Below are positions 18,701-29,020 of a stretch of DNA of 32,959 nt, piece after piece. Both the position numbers and the translations under genes were made by a program. Origin of the DNA: Rhodococcus sp. 06-462-5. Lineage in GTDB: Bacteria; Actinomycetota; Actinomycetes; Mycobacteriales; Mycobacteriaceae. Where the stretch lies: NCBI RefSeq assembly GCF_002258315.1, contig NZ_NOYD01000042.1, forward strand, positions 1-32,959. The letters are read 5' to 3'. Position 1 is the first letter of the stretch. Each line of letters begins with the position of its first letter. Below the pieces are notes generated by a model. The model saw only the letters and a list, made by a program, of their open reading frames with translations, was not told the origin of the DNA and did not search any database.

Positions 18701-19912
18701 ATGAGCGTCGAGATGCTGGCTCAGTCGAATCTGGGCGCAGGTGTTCCCATTCGCGAGCTACTGCTGGTCTTTCTCACGGCCGCCGTAGTCACGTTCTTCG
18801 CCACCGGTGGCGTCAGAGTGGCGGCGATCAAGTTCGGTGCCGTTGCCATTCCCCGCGATCGTGACGTCCACGTGCAGGCCACCCCGAGGCTCGGGGGAGT
18901 GGGCATCTACGTGGGCATGCTGGCTGCGCTGCTCTTCGCGTCGCAGCTGCCTGCGCTGGCTCGCGGATTCGACGTCGCCTACAACCGCGACATTCCCGCC
19001 GCACTGGTTGCCGGCTTCGTGATCGTGCTGGTCGGCGTCATCGACGACCGATGGGGTCTCGACGCCCTGACCAAGTTCGTGGGCCAGGTGACGGCGGCCG
19101 GAGTTCTCGTCATCATGGGTGTGAGCTGGGTCGTGCTGTATCAGCCGTGGGGCGGTGAAGAGGGACAGCCTGGAACCACGCTCGTGCTGGACCAACTGCA
19201 AGCCGGCCTGGTGACCGTTCTGATCACCGTCGTGATCGTCAATGCGATGAACTTCGTCGACGGTCTCGACGGGCTGGCGGCCGGTCTCGGGCTCATCTCC
19301 TCGGTGGCGATCTGCATCTTCTCGGTGGGGTTGCTGCAGGAGCAGGGCGGCGACGTCGGGGTCTACCCACCGGCTCTGATCGCAGCGGCGCTGGCGGGCG
19401 CGTGCCTGGGTTTTCTGCCGCACAACTTCCAACCCGCGCGCATCTTCATGGGAGATTCGGGATCGATGCTGATCGGTCTGACGCTGGCCACGATCTCGAC
19501 CAGTGCCTCGGGGCGGATCCCGTTGACGGCGTACGGTCCACGCGATCTGCTCGGTCTGCTGTCGCCGCTGCTGCTGGTCGGGGCCGTGATGCTCATCCCG
19601 ATTCTCGACCTGCTGCTGGCTGTCATCCGCCGTACTCGAGCAGGGCGGAGTCCCTTCAGCCCCGACAAGATGCACCTGCACCATCGGCTGCTGCAGATCG
19701 GACACTCGCACCGTCGAGTGGTGTTGGTGATCTACCTGTGGGTCGGTGTCCTCGCTTTCGGGGCGGTGGGGTCGTCCCTGTTGGACCGCCGAATAGTGGT
19801 ACTCCTGGTTGCAGCCGGTCTGGTGTTCGCGCTGGTCGTCACGGCTGTGCCCACGTTGAGGGTGGACCGATCGCAGCGGTCGATAGCGCGAGGCGCTCGG
19901 CGGGGCGGCTGA
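18701..19912 (+). CDS. wecA: undecaprenyl/decaprenyl-phosphate N-acetylglucosaminyl 1-phosphate transferase (WecA)
   Basis: A 403-residue polytopic membrane enzyme of the MraY/WecA family with about ten or eleven helices. It moves GlcNAc-1-phosphate from UDP-GlcNAc to a polyprenyl phosphate, and in Corynebacteriales this starts the linker that joins arabinogalactan to peptidoglycan. Catalytic landmarks are Asp115-Asp116 in VIDDRWGLD, NFVDGLDG at 184-191, GDSGS at 251-255 and the His-rich cytoplasmic loop HLHHRLLQIGHSHR. The ATG at 18701 has no good ribosome-binding site; ATG 18713 is an alternative. It follows the TsaC-type gene by 18 bases and precedes the ATP synthase genes, as in mycobacteria. 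Confidence 0.94.
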   Translation: MSVEMLAQSNLGAGVPIRELLLVFLTAAVVTFFATGGVRVAAIKFGAVAIPRDRDVHVQATPRLGGVGIYVGMLAALLFASQLPALARGFDVAYNRDIPAALVAGFVIVLVGVIDDRWGLDALTKFVGQVTAAGVLVIMGVSWVVLYQPWGGEEGQPGTTLVLDQLQAGLVTVLITVVIVNAMNFVDGLDGLAAGLGLISSVAICIFSVGLLQEQGGDVGVYPPALIAAALAGACLGFLPHNFQPARIFMGDSGSMLIGLTLATISTSASGRIPLTAYGPRDLLGLLSPLLLVGAVMLIPILDLLLAVIRRTRAGRSPFSPDKMHLHHRLLQIGHSHRRVVLVIYLWVGVLAFGAVGSSLLDRRIVVLLVAAGLVFALVVTAVPTLRVDRSQRSIARGARRGG

Positions 19913-19943
19913 TCCCGTCGGCTGTTCGCGGTCGCGTGCTGGG

Positions 19944-19949
19944 TACCCT
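19944..19949 (+). promoter_or_regulatory. -10 element before the atpI-like gene (possibly leaderless)
   Basis: TACCCT matches TANNNT and lies 8 bases before the GTG at 19958, the same spacing as at argS. No ribosome-binding site is present in the gap, which favours a leaderless or nearly leaderless transcript. Confidence 0.45.
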
Positions 19950-19957
19950 CGACAACT

Positions 19958-20410
19958 GTGACCTTCACTCCGCAGTCCATGCCCGACCAATTCGCGCCGC
20001 TTCGCGCCGCAGTCCGATACGGACTCATCGGACTGGTGGTGCTGACCGTGGTGAGCGTGGGTATATCCGTGGCCGCGGCCGGAACGCCCGGCTTGTGGGG
20101 ATCGATCATCGGTGTGGCAATCGGCGGAGGCTTCGTCATCACGACGGCGTTGTCGGTTGCTCTGACCACTCGTTTCCCGGCCTCGGCGGTCGGAGCCCTG
20201 TTGTTGGGCGGTTGGTTGGTGAAGATGGTGATCGCCCTGATCGTGCTGGTCGCACTCAAGGATGCCGACTTCTACAACCGCTACTCGCTTGGCCTGACCA
20301 TTCTCGGTGCGCTCGTGGTCGTGCTCGGGGCAGAGGTCTTCGGTGTCGTCAAGACCAAGGTCGCCTACGTGGACAGCGTTCCCGCCGAGGACAAGACCGA
20401 CGATCGGTAG
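19958..20410 (+). CDS. AtpI-like small membrane protein of the ATP synthase locus
   Basis: A 150-residue protein with four hydrophobic segments (starting near YGLIGLVVLTVV, IIGVAIGGGFVI, AVGALLLGGWLV and GLTILGALVVVLG). It is in the position and of the size of the AtpI-like protein that precedes atpB in mycobacteria. AtpI-type proteins are thought to help assemble the c-ring or supply Mg2+; neither can be shown here. The start is GTG 19958; an ATG at 19979 is an alternative. A 374-base leader separates it from atpB. Confidence 0.8.
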   Translation: MTFTPQSMPDQFAPLRAAVRYGLIGLVVLTVVSVGISVAAAGTPGLWGSIIGVAIGGGFVITTALSVALTTRFPASAVGALLLGGWLVKMVIALIVLVALKDADFYNRYSLGLTILGALVVVLGAEVFGVVKTKVAYVDSVPAEDKTDDR

Positions 20411-20427
20411 TACGACAGCCTGTCGTA
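20411..20427 (+). repeat. 7-bp inverted repeat after the atpI-like gene
   Basis: TACGACA-GCC-TGTCGTA begins one base after the stop codon. A -10-like TAAGCT follows at 20434-20439, so the repeat falls where a -35 would lie. It may be an operator or a short transcript hairpin. Confidence 0.5.
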
Positions 20428-20784
20428 ATCGGTTAAGCTGAGGGCCGCCTACACAACGTCGTAGTTCTGTTGATAAAGTTTGCATCAAGCGGTGGGCAAG
20501 ACCGGGACGAAAGAGACTTTTTCCCCGGACTCGACCCCGCAGGTAGCAGTCAGCGTGAGCTTCCTTACAGTAGGCCCGGAGTCATCGACTTCGGCAACGT
20601 AAGGTTCCGCCCTGAGAGTTGCCGAGTCGACGTGAGTCGCCGACACCCGACAGACGCTTGGCCGATGAAGACCGGGCCTCAGCCTCTGACGATTGCGAGC
20701 CGATTTTCGTCGACTTGATAGATCGTCATTGTCCGATCGAACCGCAGTCGCTACCCGGCTGCGGCCCGAACACGGGAGAGACCG
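20411..20784 (+). promoter_or_regulatory. 374-base leader upstream of atpB
   Basis: This gap carries no credible gene. It holds the 20411-20427 inverted repeat, -10-like boxes TAAGCT (20434-20439) and TAAAGT (20474-20479), and several potential RNA stems. The strongest pairs 20586-20598 with 20618-20629 through 12 base pairs and one bulged T, around a 19-base loop. A 6-bp CCTTAC/GTAAGG pairing (20563-20568 with 20599-20604) overlaps that loop and could be an alternative fold. Its length and structure are unlike the tight spacing in the rest of the locus, which suggests control of the main ATP synthase transcript. I recognise no known riboswitch class. Confidence 0.5.
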
Positions 20785-21576
20785 CTGAGCGTCACCACCC
20801 TGGCTGCGGAATACAGTCCGCCGTCACTATCCGATTTCTTTCCTCCCGCGGTGCTGTTCGAGGGGACCCCGTTCGAGCTCGACCGACTGATGCTCATTCG
20901 CATCCTGATGTCGGCGATTCTGATCATCTTCATGGTGGTTGCCCTCCGCAGCCCGAAGATCGTTCCGCGTGGTCTTCAGAACGTCGGAGAGATCGCTCTC
21001 GATTTCGTTCGGATCCACGTCGCAGAAGATGTGCTCGGCAAAGAACAGGGTCGCCGGTTCCTGCCCGTCATCATGACCATCTTCTTCACTGTGTTCGCGG
21101 TGAACGCGAGTGCCGTCATTCCGTTTCTGAACATCTCGTCGAACGCCCGCATCGGTCTACCGATCGTGCTCGCTGCGGTTGCATACGTCGCGTTCATCTA
21201 CGCAGGTGTCAAGAAGTTCGGAGTCGGGAAGTTCGTCAAGGGCACCATCGTCATCCCGGGCATTCCTCCGGCGATGCACGTGCTGCTGATCCCGCTCGAG
21301 TTCGTCTCGAACTTCGTCCTTCGCCCGTTCACGTTGACGGTGCGTCTGCTCGCCAACATGCTGGCCGGCCACATCATGCTCGTGCTGTTCTTCAGCGCGA
21401 CCCAGTTCTTCCTCTTCGAGGCGTCGGCCGGGCTGAAGATCTTCGCGGCACCCTCGCTCATCATGGGCTTCCTGTTCACGATGTTCGAGATGCTGGTCAT
21501 CTTCCTCCAGGCCTACATTTTCGCGCTGCTCACGGCGATCTACATCGATCTGTCGCTGCACGCCGACTCGCACTGA
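20785..21576 (+). CDS. atpB: ATP synthase subunit a, apparent CTG start
   Basis: The 263-residue membrane stator subunit that forms the two proton half-channels beside the c-ring. The essential arginine is Arg187 in TVRLLANMLAGH, and several transmembrane helices are evident. The reading frame upstream of GTG 20851 stays protein-like (SVTTLAAEYSPPSLSDFF) but contains no ATG, GTG or TTG back to the stop at 20719. CTG 20785 has GGGAGAG placed with GGAG 6 bases upstream, so I take CTG as the initiator. Starting at GTG 20851 would delete 22 residues and has no clear ribosome-binding site. It is the first of the eight core atp genes. Confidence 0.9.
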   Translation: MSVTTLAAEYSPPSLSDFFPPAVLFEGTPFELDRLMLIRILMSAILIIFMVVALRSPKIVPRGLQNVGEIALDFVRIHVAEDVLGKEQGRRFLPVIMTIFFTVFAVNASAVIPFLNISSNARIGLPIVLAAVAYVAFIYAGVKKFGVGKFVKGTIVIPGIPPAMHVLLIPLEFVSNFVLRPFTLTVRLLANMLAGHIMLVLFFSATQFFLFEASAGLKIFAAPSLIMGFLFTMFEMLVIFLQAYIFALLTAIYIDLSLHADSH

Positions 21577-21588
21577 CCGACCAACTGA

Positions 21589-21894
<306 letters not shown>

Positions 21895-21901
21895 GAGCGC
21901 G

Positions 21902-22462
21902 ATGACAAACGCGATTACGTTGCTGGCGGCGGAGGGGGAGGAGTACAACCCTCTTCTGCCCGCAACCTACGACATCGTTTGGTCGATCGTCTGTGTCGCG
22001 GCAATCGGCTTCCTCTTCTGGAAGTACGTGGTGCCGCGCTTCACCAAGGTTCTCGCTGAGCGTTCCGAGCTCATCGAAGGCGGAATCAAGAAGGCCGAAG
22101 AGGCACAGGCGGAAGCCAAGGCTGCACTCGAGCAGTACCACGCTCAGCTGGCCGACGCCCGTTCCGAGGCCGCGCAGATCCGTGAGGAAGCGCGCACCCA
22201 GGGGCAGGCGATTCTCGCCGAGATGAAGGAAAAGGCGCAGGAAGAAAGCGACCGGATCGTGGCCGCAGGTCACAATCAGCTCGTTGCTCAGCGTCAGCAG
22301 ATCGTCACCGAGCTTCGGGGAGATCTGGGACGCACGGCCGTCGAACTCGCTGAGAAGGTCATCGGAGAGCAGTTGTCCGACGACGCGAAGCGTTCCAGTT
22401 CGATCGATCGCTTCCTCAACGAGTTGGATTCCGTCACCGCGGACTCCGCATCCGGAAAGTGA
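21902..22462 (+). CDS. atpF: ATP synthase subunit b
   Basis: The 186-residue peripheral stalk subunit. One N-terminal membrane helix ([18 protein letters not shown], about 23-40) is followed by a long charged, alanine-rich helix that forms the stalk dimer. The ATG lies 7 bases after the atpE stop. Its stop overlaps a GTG in the atpH frame (GTGA). Mycobacteria carry a second b domain fused to delta; here delta is unfused, so this is the only b subunit in the locus. Confidence 0.95.
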   Translation: MTNAITLLAAEGEEYNPLLPATYDIVWSIVCVAAIGFLFWKYVVPRFTKVLAERSELIEGGIKKAEEAQAEAKAALEQYHAQLADARSEAAQIREEARTQGQAILAEMKEKAQEESDRIVAAGHNQLVAQRQQIVTELRGDLGRTAVELAEKVIGEQLSDDAKRSSSIDRFLNELDSVTADSASGK

Positions 22463-22470
22463 GTCGAACC

Positions 22471-23298
22471 ATGTACGCAACTTCTCGTGAGGCACTCGCT
22501 CGCACGCGGTCGGTTGCCCACGAAGCTCTGGGGTCCGCGTCGGCAGGCGAGGCAACAGCCGTCGCTGCTCAGACCGGTGCCGAGTTGTTCGCCGTCGTCG
22601 AGACTCTCGACGCGCAGCGCACGTTGCGTACCGCTCTGGCCGATTCGTCGGTCGAGGGCGTTCGGCGAAGCGATCTGGCCGGAGAGGTCTTCTCCGGCCA
22701 GGTGTCGAGTGCAACGGCGACGATCGTCAAGGCCGCTGCCGGCGAAAGCTGGTCCACCGCTCGCGACCTGCTGAACTCGCTGGTCGAGCTGGGACGTGAA
22801 GCTCTGCTTCGCGCCGCTGCCGATCAGGATCAGTTGGACACGGTCGAGGACGAACTGTTCCGGCTCGGACGGATCGTGGCAGCCAACCCGCAGCTCGAGC
22901 AGGCCCTGTCCGATCGCTCGAAGCCTTCGCAGGCCAAGCGCGAACTGCTCGGTCGCCTGCTCTACGGCAAGGTCACCGCGGTCACCGAGGCGCTCGCAGT
23001 TCAGGCTGTGACGCGTCCGCGCAAGGCGGCTCCCGCCGACGTACTGAACGGACTGGCCGATCTGGCCGCCGAACAGCGCGACCGCGCGGTTGCACACGTC
23101 CGCAGCGCAGCCCCACTGAGCGACAGTCAGCTCGAGAAGCTGACGGCAACTTTGACCCGCACGTACGGCAAGCAGGTCACGGTGCATGTAGAGGTCGATA
23201 CCGAACTGCTCAGCGGACTTGTCGTTCGTATCGGCGACGAGGTCATCGACGGTAGCGGGGCAGGCCGCCTCGCTGCATTGCGAAAGACGCTCAAATAG
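22471..23298 (+). CDS. atpH: ATP synthase subunit delta
   Basis: A 275-residue subunit that joins the peripheral stalk to the top of F1. It is about 100 residues longer than E. coli delta (177), with an additional alpha-helical central region, which is usual for corynebacterial relatives. The C-terminal delta signature ([25 protein letters not shown]) is intact. A GTG at 22459 overlapping the atpF stop would add four residues; ATG 22471 has GTGAG 7 bases upstream. There is no b-type membrane helix, so it is not the mycobacterial b-delta fusion. Confidence 0.94.
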   Translation: MYATSREALARTRSVAHEALGSASAGEATAVAAQTGAELFAVVETLDAQRTLRTALADSSVEGVRRSDLAGEVFSGQVSSATATIVKAAAGESWSTARDLLNSLVELGREALLRAAADQDQLDTVEDELFRLGRIVAANPQLEQALSDRSKPSQAKRELLGRLLYGKVTAVTEALAVQAVTRPRKAAPADVLNGLADLAAEQRDRAVAHVRSAAPLSDSQLEKLTATLTRTYGKQVTVHVEVDTELLSGLVVRIGDEVIDGSGAGRLAALRKTLK

Positions 23299-23328
23299 TC
23301 CGACACGGACACAGTAACGAGAAGAAGC

Positions 23329-23345
23329 GTCTCGACTTTCGAGAC
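23329..23345 (+). repeat. 7-bp hairpin between atpH and atpA
   Basis: GTCTCGA-CTT-TCGAGAC, a perfect stem with a 3-base loop, in the 88-base gap before atpA. ATTTC follows, which is too short for a strong terminator. It could be a partial attenuator or RNA-processing site that adjusts the ratio of membrane (Fo) to F1 subunits. Confidence 0.55.
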
Positions 23346-23386
23346 ATTTCACCCCGCGATCATTTGAAGGAAGAGCAGGAAACACT

Positions 23387-25030
23387 ATGGCGGAGCTGAC
23401 GATCTCCTCCGACGAGATCCGTAGCGCGATCGATAACTTCACCGCGAGCTACTCACCGGAGTCTTCCCGCGAGGAGGTCGGCACGGTTACGGACACGAGC
23501 GACGGAATCGCTCACGTGTCCGGATTGCCGTCGGCGATGTCCAACGAACTCCTGGAATTCCCCGGCGGAGTCCTCGGTGTCGCGCTGAACCTGGATGCCA
23601 CCGAAATCGGTGCCGTCATCCTCGGTGACTACGAGCACATCGAAGAAGGCCAGGAAGTCAAGCGCACCGGAGACGTGCTGTCGGTCCCCGTGGGCGACGG
23701 CTACCTCGGCCGCGTCGTCGACCCCCTGGGCAAGCCCATCGACGGCCTCGGCGACATCGAGTCCTCCGAGACCCGCGCCCTCGAACTGCAGGCTGCCTCG
23801 GTGCTCGAGCGTCAGCCCGTCGAGGAGCCGCTGCAGACCGGTATCAAGGCGATCGACGCCATGACTCCGATCGGCCGCGGCCAGCGTCAGCTCATCATCG
23901 GCGACCGCAAGACCGGCAAGACCGCGGTCTGCATCGACGCGATCCTGAACCAGAAGGCCAACTGGGAGAGCGGTGACGAGAAGAAGCAGGTTCGCTGCAT
24001 CTACGTCGCCATCGGCCAGAAGGGCTCCACGATCGCAGGCGTCAAGGCTGCTCTCGAAGAGCAGGGCGCACTCGAATACACGACCATCGTCGCGGCTCCC
24101 GCGTCCGATTCGGCCGGCTTCAAGTGGCTCGCCCCGTACACCGGCTCGGCCATCGGCCAGCACTGGATGTACCAGGGCAAGCACGTCCTCATCGTGTTCG
24201 ACGACCTGACCAAGCAGGCCGAGGCGTACCGCGCCATCTCGCTGCTGCTGCGTCGCCCGCCGGGCCGCGAGGCATACCCCGGTGACGTCTTCTACTTGCA
24301 CTCCCGTCTGCTGGAGCGTTCGGCGAAGCTGTCCGACGAGCTCGGTGGCGGATCGTTGACGGCTCTGCCGATCATCGAGACCAAGGCCAACGACGTCTCG
24401 GCGTACATCCCGACCAACGTCATCTCGATCACCGACGGCCAGGTCTTCCTGGAGTCGGACCTGTTCAACAAGGGCGTCCGTCCCGCGATCAACGTCGGCA
24501 TCTCGGTGTCCCGAGTCGGCGGCGCGGCGCAGACAAAGGGCATGAAGAAGGTCTCCGGATCTCTTCGCCTCGAGCTCGCTCAGTTCCGCGAGCTGGAAGC
24601 CTTCTCGGCGTTCGCATCCGACCTCGACGCGGCCTCCAAGGCGCAGCTCGAGCGCGGCGCACGTCTGGTCGAGCTGCTCAAGCAGGATCAGTACGCTCCG
24701 GTTGCCGTCGAAGATCAGATCGTCTCGATCTGGCTCGCAGGCCAGGGCACGTACGACTCGGTGCCCGTCGGCGACGTGCGTCGCTTCGAGACCGAGCTGC
24801 TCGAGGATCTGCACCGCAACGCCAGCGGCGTCTACGACAGCATTGCCGGCGGCAAGGCTCTCGACGAGGACAACCAGAAGGCACTGACCGAGGCGACCGA
24901 GAAGTTCAAGGCCGGATTCGTCGACTCGGACGGCAACCGCGTCGTCAACGAGGCAGAGGCCGACACTCTGAACGCCGATGAGGTCAGCCAGGAGCAGGTC
25001 AACGTCACCCGCAAGACAGTCAGCAAGTAG
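23387..25030 (+). CDS. atpA: ATP synthase subunit alpha
   Basis: A 547-residue non-catalytic nucleotide-binding subunit of F1. An N-terminal beta-barrel is followed by the nucleotide domain with P-loop GDRKTGKTA (172-180). The alpha/beta signature [11 protein letters not shown] lies near 365-375. Compared with E. coli alpha (513 residues), the C-terminus is extended ([19 protein letters not shown] and beyond). In mycobacteria a C-terminal alpha extension limits ATP hydrolysis; whether this one does is inference. The ribosome-binding region AAGGAAGAGCAGGA precedes the ATG. Confidence 0.97.
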   Translation: MAELTISSDEIRSAIDNFTASYSPESSREEVGTVTDTSDGIAHVSGLPSAMSNELLEFPGGVLGVALNLDATEIGAVILGDYEHIEEGQEVKRTGDVLSVPVGDGYLGRVVDPLGKPIDGLGDIESSETRALELQAASVLERQPVEEPLQTGIKAIDAMTPIGRGQRQLIIGDRKTGKTAVCIDAILNQKANWESGDEKKQVRCIYVAIGQKGSTIAGVKAALEEQGALEYTTIVAAPASDSAGFKWLAPYTGSAIGQHWMYQGKHVLIVFDDLTKQAEAYRAISLLLRRPPGREAYPGDVFYLHSRLLERSAKLSDELGGGSLTALPIIETKANDVSAYIPTNVISITDGQVFLESDLFNKGVRPAINVGISVSRVGGAAQTKGMKKVSGSLRLELAQFRELEAFSAFASDLDAASKAQLERGARLVELLKQDQYAPVAVEDQIVSIWLAGQGTYDSVPVGDVRRFETELLEDLHRNASGVYDSIAGGKALDEDNQKALTEATEKFKAGFVDSDGNRVVNEAEADTLNADEVSQEQVNVTRKTVSK

Positions 25031-25037
25031 GCCGGCG

Positions 25038-25082
25038 ATGACAGGTGACAAGACGAGCACAGAAGGGAGCGTGAACAGCTAG
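25038..25082 (+). CDS. possible 14-codon mini-ORF abutting atpG
   Basis: ATG 25038 opens a 14-residue frame (MTGDKTSTEGSVNS) whose TAG ends immediately before the atpG ATG (TAGATG). The atpG ribosome-binding site GAAGGGAG lies inside this frame, 13 bases from the atpG ATG, which is long. AGG lies 7 bases before ATG 25038. Ribosomes finishing the mini-ORF could restart on atpG. It may be chance. Confidence 0.3.
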   Translation: MTGDKTSTEGSVNS

Positions 25083-26054
25083 ATGGCAAGCATTCTCGAG
25101 CTTCGCTCCCGCATCAAGTCGGTCAACTCGACCAAGAAGATCACCAAGGCACAAGAGTTGATCGCGACATCGCGAATCACCAAGGCCCAGGCCCGCGTTG
25201 CTGCATCGAAGCCGTATGCGGAAGAGATCACCAAGGTGCTCTCTGCTTTGGCGAGTGCATCGAGCTCACTCGATCACCCGCTGCTCAACGAGCGCCCCGA
25301 GCCCAAGCGTGCCGCGGTTCTGGTCGTGACCAGCGACCGCGGTATGTGCGGTGGCTACAACTCCAACGTGCTCAAGGAGACGGAGGAGCTGTTCCAGCTG
25401 CTCCGCTCCGAGGGCAAGGATCCGGTCATCTACGTCCTCGGCGCAAAAGGCCTGGGCTACTACACATTCCGCGAGCGGGACGTGAAGGGTGCCTGGACGG
25501 GCTTCTCGCAGGAGCCCGGGTACGCCGACGCGGCCAAGGCGAGCAAGCACCTGGTCGAGCTGTTCATGGCCGGCTCGGGCACCGAGGTCGACGCTCCCAA
25601 CGGTGAAGGCACCGTCGAGGGCGTGGACGAGTTGCACATCGTCTACACCCGCTTCGTGTCGATGCTCACGCAGAAGCCCGAAGTTCGTCGTATGGCACCG
25701 CTCGAAATCTCGTACACCGACGAGGAATTCGAGATGGGTGCAGACGCGTTGAGCGATTCGCCGACCGCAGATGTGCAGGCACAGTACGAGTTCGAGCCGG
25801 AAGCAGGAACTCTGCTCTCGGCGCTGCTGCCCAAGTACATCAGCACCAGGATCTACGCGTCGTTGCTCGATGCAGCAGCGTCGGAGTCCGCGGCGCGTCG
25901 TACCGCCATGAAGGCAGCGACGGACAACGCGAACGAATTGGTCGAGACCCTGAGCCGTCAGGCCAACCAGGCTCGGCAGGCCCAGATCACCCAGGAAATC
26001 AGCGAAATCGTCGGTGGCGCCAACGCGTTGGCCGACAGCGCAGGAAGTGACTAA
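25083..26054 (+). CDS. atpG: ATP synthase subunit gamma
   Basis: The 323-residue rotor shaft of F1. The N-terminal helix carries [18 protein letters not shown], and [10 protein letters not shown] is seen near 84-93. The C-terminal helix is of the expected type. Compared with E. coli gamma (287 residues) there is a Gly/Asp/Glu-rich loop at about 163-182 ([18 protein letters not shown]), at the place of the gamma loop described in mycobacterial ATP synthase. The start follows a TAG triplet directly. Confidence 0.96.
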   Translation: MASILELRSRIKSVNSTKKITKAQELIATSRITKAQARVAASKPYAEEITKVLSALASASSSLDHPLLNERPEPKRAAVLVVTSDRGMCGGYNSNVLKETEELFQLLRSEGKDPVIYVLGAKGLGYYTFRERDVKGAWTGFSQEPGYADAAKASKHLVELFMAGSGTEVDAPNGEGTVEGVDELHIVYTRFVSMLTQKPEVRRMAPLEISYTDEEFEMGADALSDSPTADVQAQYEFEPEAGTLLSALLPKYISTRIYASLLDAAASESAARRTAMKAATDNANELVETLSRQANQARQAQITQEISEIVGGANALADSAGSD

Positions 26055-27506
<1,452 letters not shown>

Positions 27507-27512
27507 ACCGAC

Positions 27513-27896
27513 GTGACTTCTTCCGAGAAGAGCGGCATGGAGGTCTCCCTGGTCGCTGTGGAGCAAAAGCTGTGGTCCGGTACCGCGACCATCGTCAGCG
27601 CTCAGACCACCGAAGGTGAGATCGGCATCATGCTGGGCCACGAGCCTGTCCTCGGGCAGCTGATCGAGGGTGGCACGGTGTCGATCACGACCACGGACGG
27701 CGAGAAGCTCATCGCAGCCGTCCACGGTGGATTCCTGTCGGTGACGGGCAAGACGGTCACCGTGCTGGCAGAATCGGCCGATTTCGCCGACGACATCGAT
27801 GTCGAGGCGGCACGGGCTGTAGTGGCAGAGAACGGCGACGACGTCGAGGCCATCGCTGTGGCCAAGGGTCGTATCCGCGCTGTCGAGCGGTCCTAG
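27513..27896 (+). CDS. atpC: ATP synthase subunit epsilon
   Basis: A 127-residue central-stalk subunit with an N-terminal beta-sandwich ([35 protein letters not shown]) and a C-terminal helical part ([19 protein letters not shown]) that in many bacteria regulates ATPase activity. The start is GTG 27513, with GGAAAG upstream inside atpD's end. ATG 27537, which removes eight residues, is a real alternative because the conserved core starts there. Confidence 0.94.
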   Translation: MTSSEKSGMEVSLVAVEQKLWSGTATIVSAQTTEGEIGIMLGHEPVLGQLIEGGTVSITTTDGEKLIAAVHGGFLSVTGKTVTVLAESADFADDIDVEAARAVVAENGDDVEAIAVAKGRIRAVERS

Positions 27897-27925
27897 GTTC
27901 ACGAGAAGCCGCGACGAGACCTGCG

Positions 27926-28363
27926 ATGCACTACGGATTGATTGTTCTGATCATTCTGGTTGTGCTGCTCGCAGGGCTCGTCGCGGCTTTTGCGTATCGT
28001 CTGATGGTTCTTCGGCGCGGGGGAACCGCGGCGATCATGCGAGTGTTGCCGTCGGACGGTGGTGCCGGTTGGCGTCACGGCATCATTCGATACGGCGACA
28101 ACACGCTGGTTTTCTTCAAGCTCTCGAGTCTTCGGCCCGGTCCCGACCATCGGTTGGGTAGGCAGGACATTCACGTGGGGGATCGACGAGCCCCACGGGA
28201 CACCGAGTTCGACATCATGACACCCGACATCGCCGTGTTGGAGCTGTCCGACGATGACAAGTATTTCGAGATCGCCCTGGACAGAAGTGCGTTGACTGCT
28301 TTCCTGTCCTGGGTCGAGTCTCGGCCTTCAGGCCGCTCGCGTCGCCGCCGACCGGCAGCCTGA
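27926..28363 (+). CDS. DUF2550 family membrane-anchored protein
   Basis: A 145-residue protein with one N-terminal membrane helix (about 5-25) followed by a basic segment (YRLMVLRRG) and a small predicted beta domain. The tail is Arg-rich (SGRSRRRRPAA). It matches DUF2550, a family found after atpC in Corynebacteriales, without known function. It lies 29 bases after atpC and is probably part of the ATP synthase transcript. Its TGA directly abuts the stop of the convergent adenosyltransferase gene, forming TGATCA. Confidence 0.88.
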   Translation: MHYGLIVLIILVVLLAGLVAAFAYRLMVLRRGGTAAIMRVLPSDGGAGWRHGIIRYGDNTLVFFKLSSLRPGPDHRLGRQDIHVGDRRAPRDTEFDIMTPDIAVLELSDDDKYFEIALDRSALTAFLSWVESRPSGRSRRRRPAA

Positions 28364-28966
28364 TCAGCTCTCGTCGGTAGTCGGATCGCCCGAGGTGCGG
28401 CTCGATCCGGGAACCCACTGGACGTCGCCTTCGGGGTTGGCGTACCGGCTGAGGATGAACAGTAGATCCGAGAGTCGGTTGAGGTATTTCGCCGGCAACG
28501 CACTCGTTGTCTCCGGGCTCGCGTGCACAGCAGCCCACGCCGACCGCTCCGCGCGACGAGCCACCGTTCGCGACACGTGTAGCAACGCTCCCAGTGGCGT
28601 TCCGCCCGGCAGAATGAACGACGTCAGAGCGGGGAGATCCTCGTTGAACTGGTCGCACCAGCCCTCGAGGCGGTCGACGTAGCTCTGATCGATACGCAGA
28701 GGCGGGTACTGCGGATTCTCGACCACCGGAGTCGACAGATCGGCCCCCGCGTCGAAAAGATCGCTCTGGATGGTGCGAATCACCGAATGCACGGTTTCGG
28801 ACGGGTTACCCAGTGCGAGAACCACACCCAGACTCGCGTTGGTCTCGTCGCAGTCCGCGTAGGCGATCAGTCGTTCGTCGTTCTTGGACACCCTGGAGAA
28901 ATCGCTCAGCCCGGTGGTCCCGTCGTCGCCGGTTCTCGTATAGATGCGGGTGAGGTGGACGGCCAT
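28364..28966 (-). CDS. ATP:cob(I)alamin adenosyltransferase, PduO type
   Basis: A 200-residue enzyme that transfers the adenosyl group of ATP to cob(I)alamin, making coenzyme B12 for enzymes such as methylmalonyl-CoA mutase. The ATP loop is RTGDDGTTG (11-19). The family signature around [10 protein letters not shown] (132-141) and LNRLSDLLF (162-170) is intact. The ATG at 28966 has a -10-like TACCGT 7 bases upstream and no ribosome-binding site, so the message may be leaderless. It is divergent from murA and convergent with the DUF2550 gene. Confidence 0.95.
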   Translation of the reverse strand: MAVHLTRIYTRTGDDGTTGLSDFSRVSKNDERLIAYADCDETNASLGVVLALGNPSETVHSVIRTIQSDLFDAGADLSTPVVENPQYPPLRIDQSYVDRLEGWCDQFNEDLPALTSFILPGGTPLGALLHVSRTVARRAERSAWAAVHASPETTSALPAKYLNRLSDLLFILSRYANPEGDVQWVPGSSRTSGDPTTDES

Positions 28967-29020
28967 GCGCGCTACGGTACCGCGCGGGTGTCGGCGGCTC
29001 CCGCTGGCTACGCTGTCGAC
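28967..29020. promoter_or_regulatory. compact divergent promoter region, adenosyltransferase / murA
   Basis: Only 54 bases separate the two start codons. On the plus strand TACGCT (29009-29014) is followed by exactly 6 bases and then the murA GTG. On the minus strand TACCGT (28979-28974) is followed by 7 bases and the ATG. Both fit TANNNT and both predict leaderless messages. The two -10 boxes are 29 bases apart, so their -35 regions must overlap and the promoters could compete for RNA polymerase. Confidence 0.6.

Noticed and set aside
20470..20718. 82-codon frame in the atpB leader
   Set aside because: It starts at TTG with no ribosome-binding site, has no family resemblance, and overlaps the RNA stems; more likely chance.
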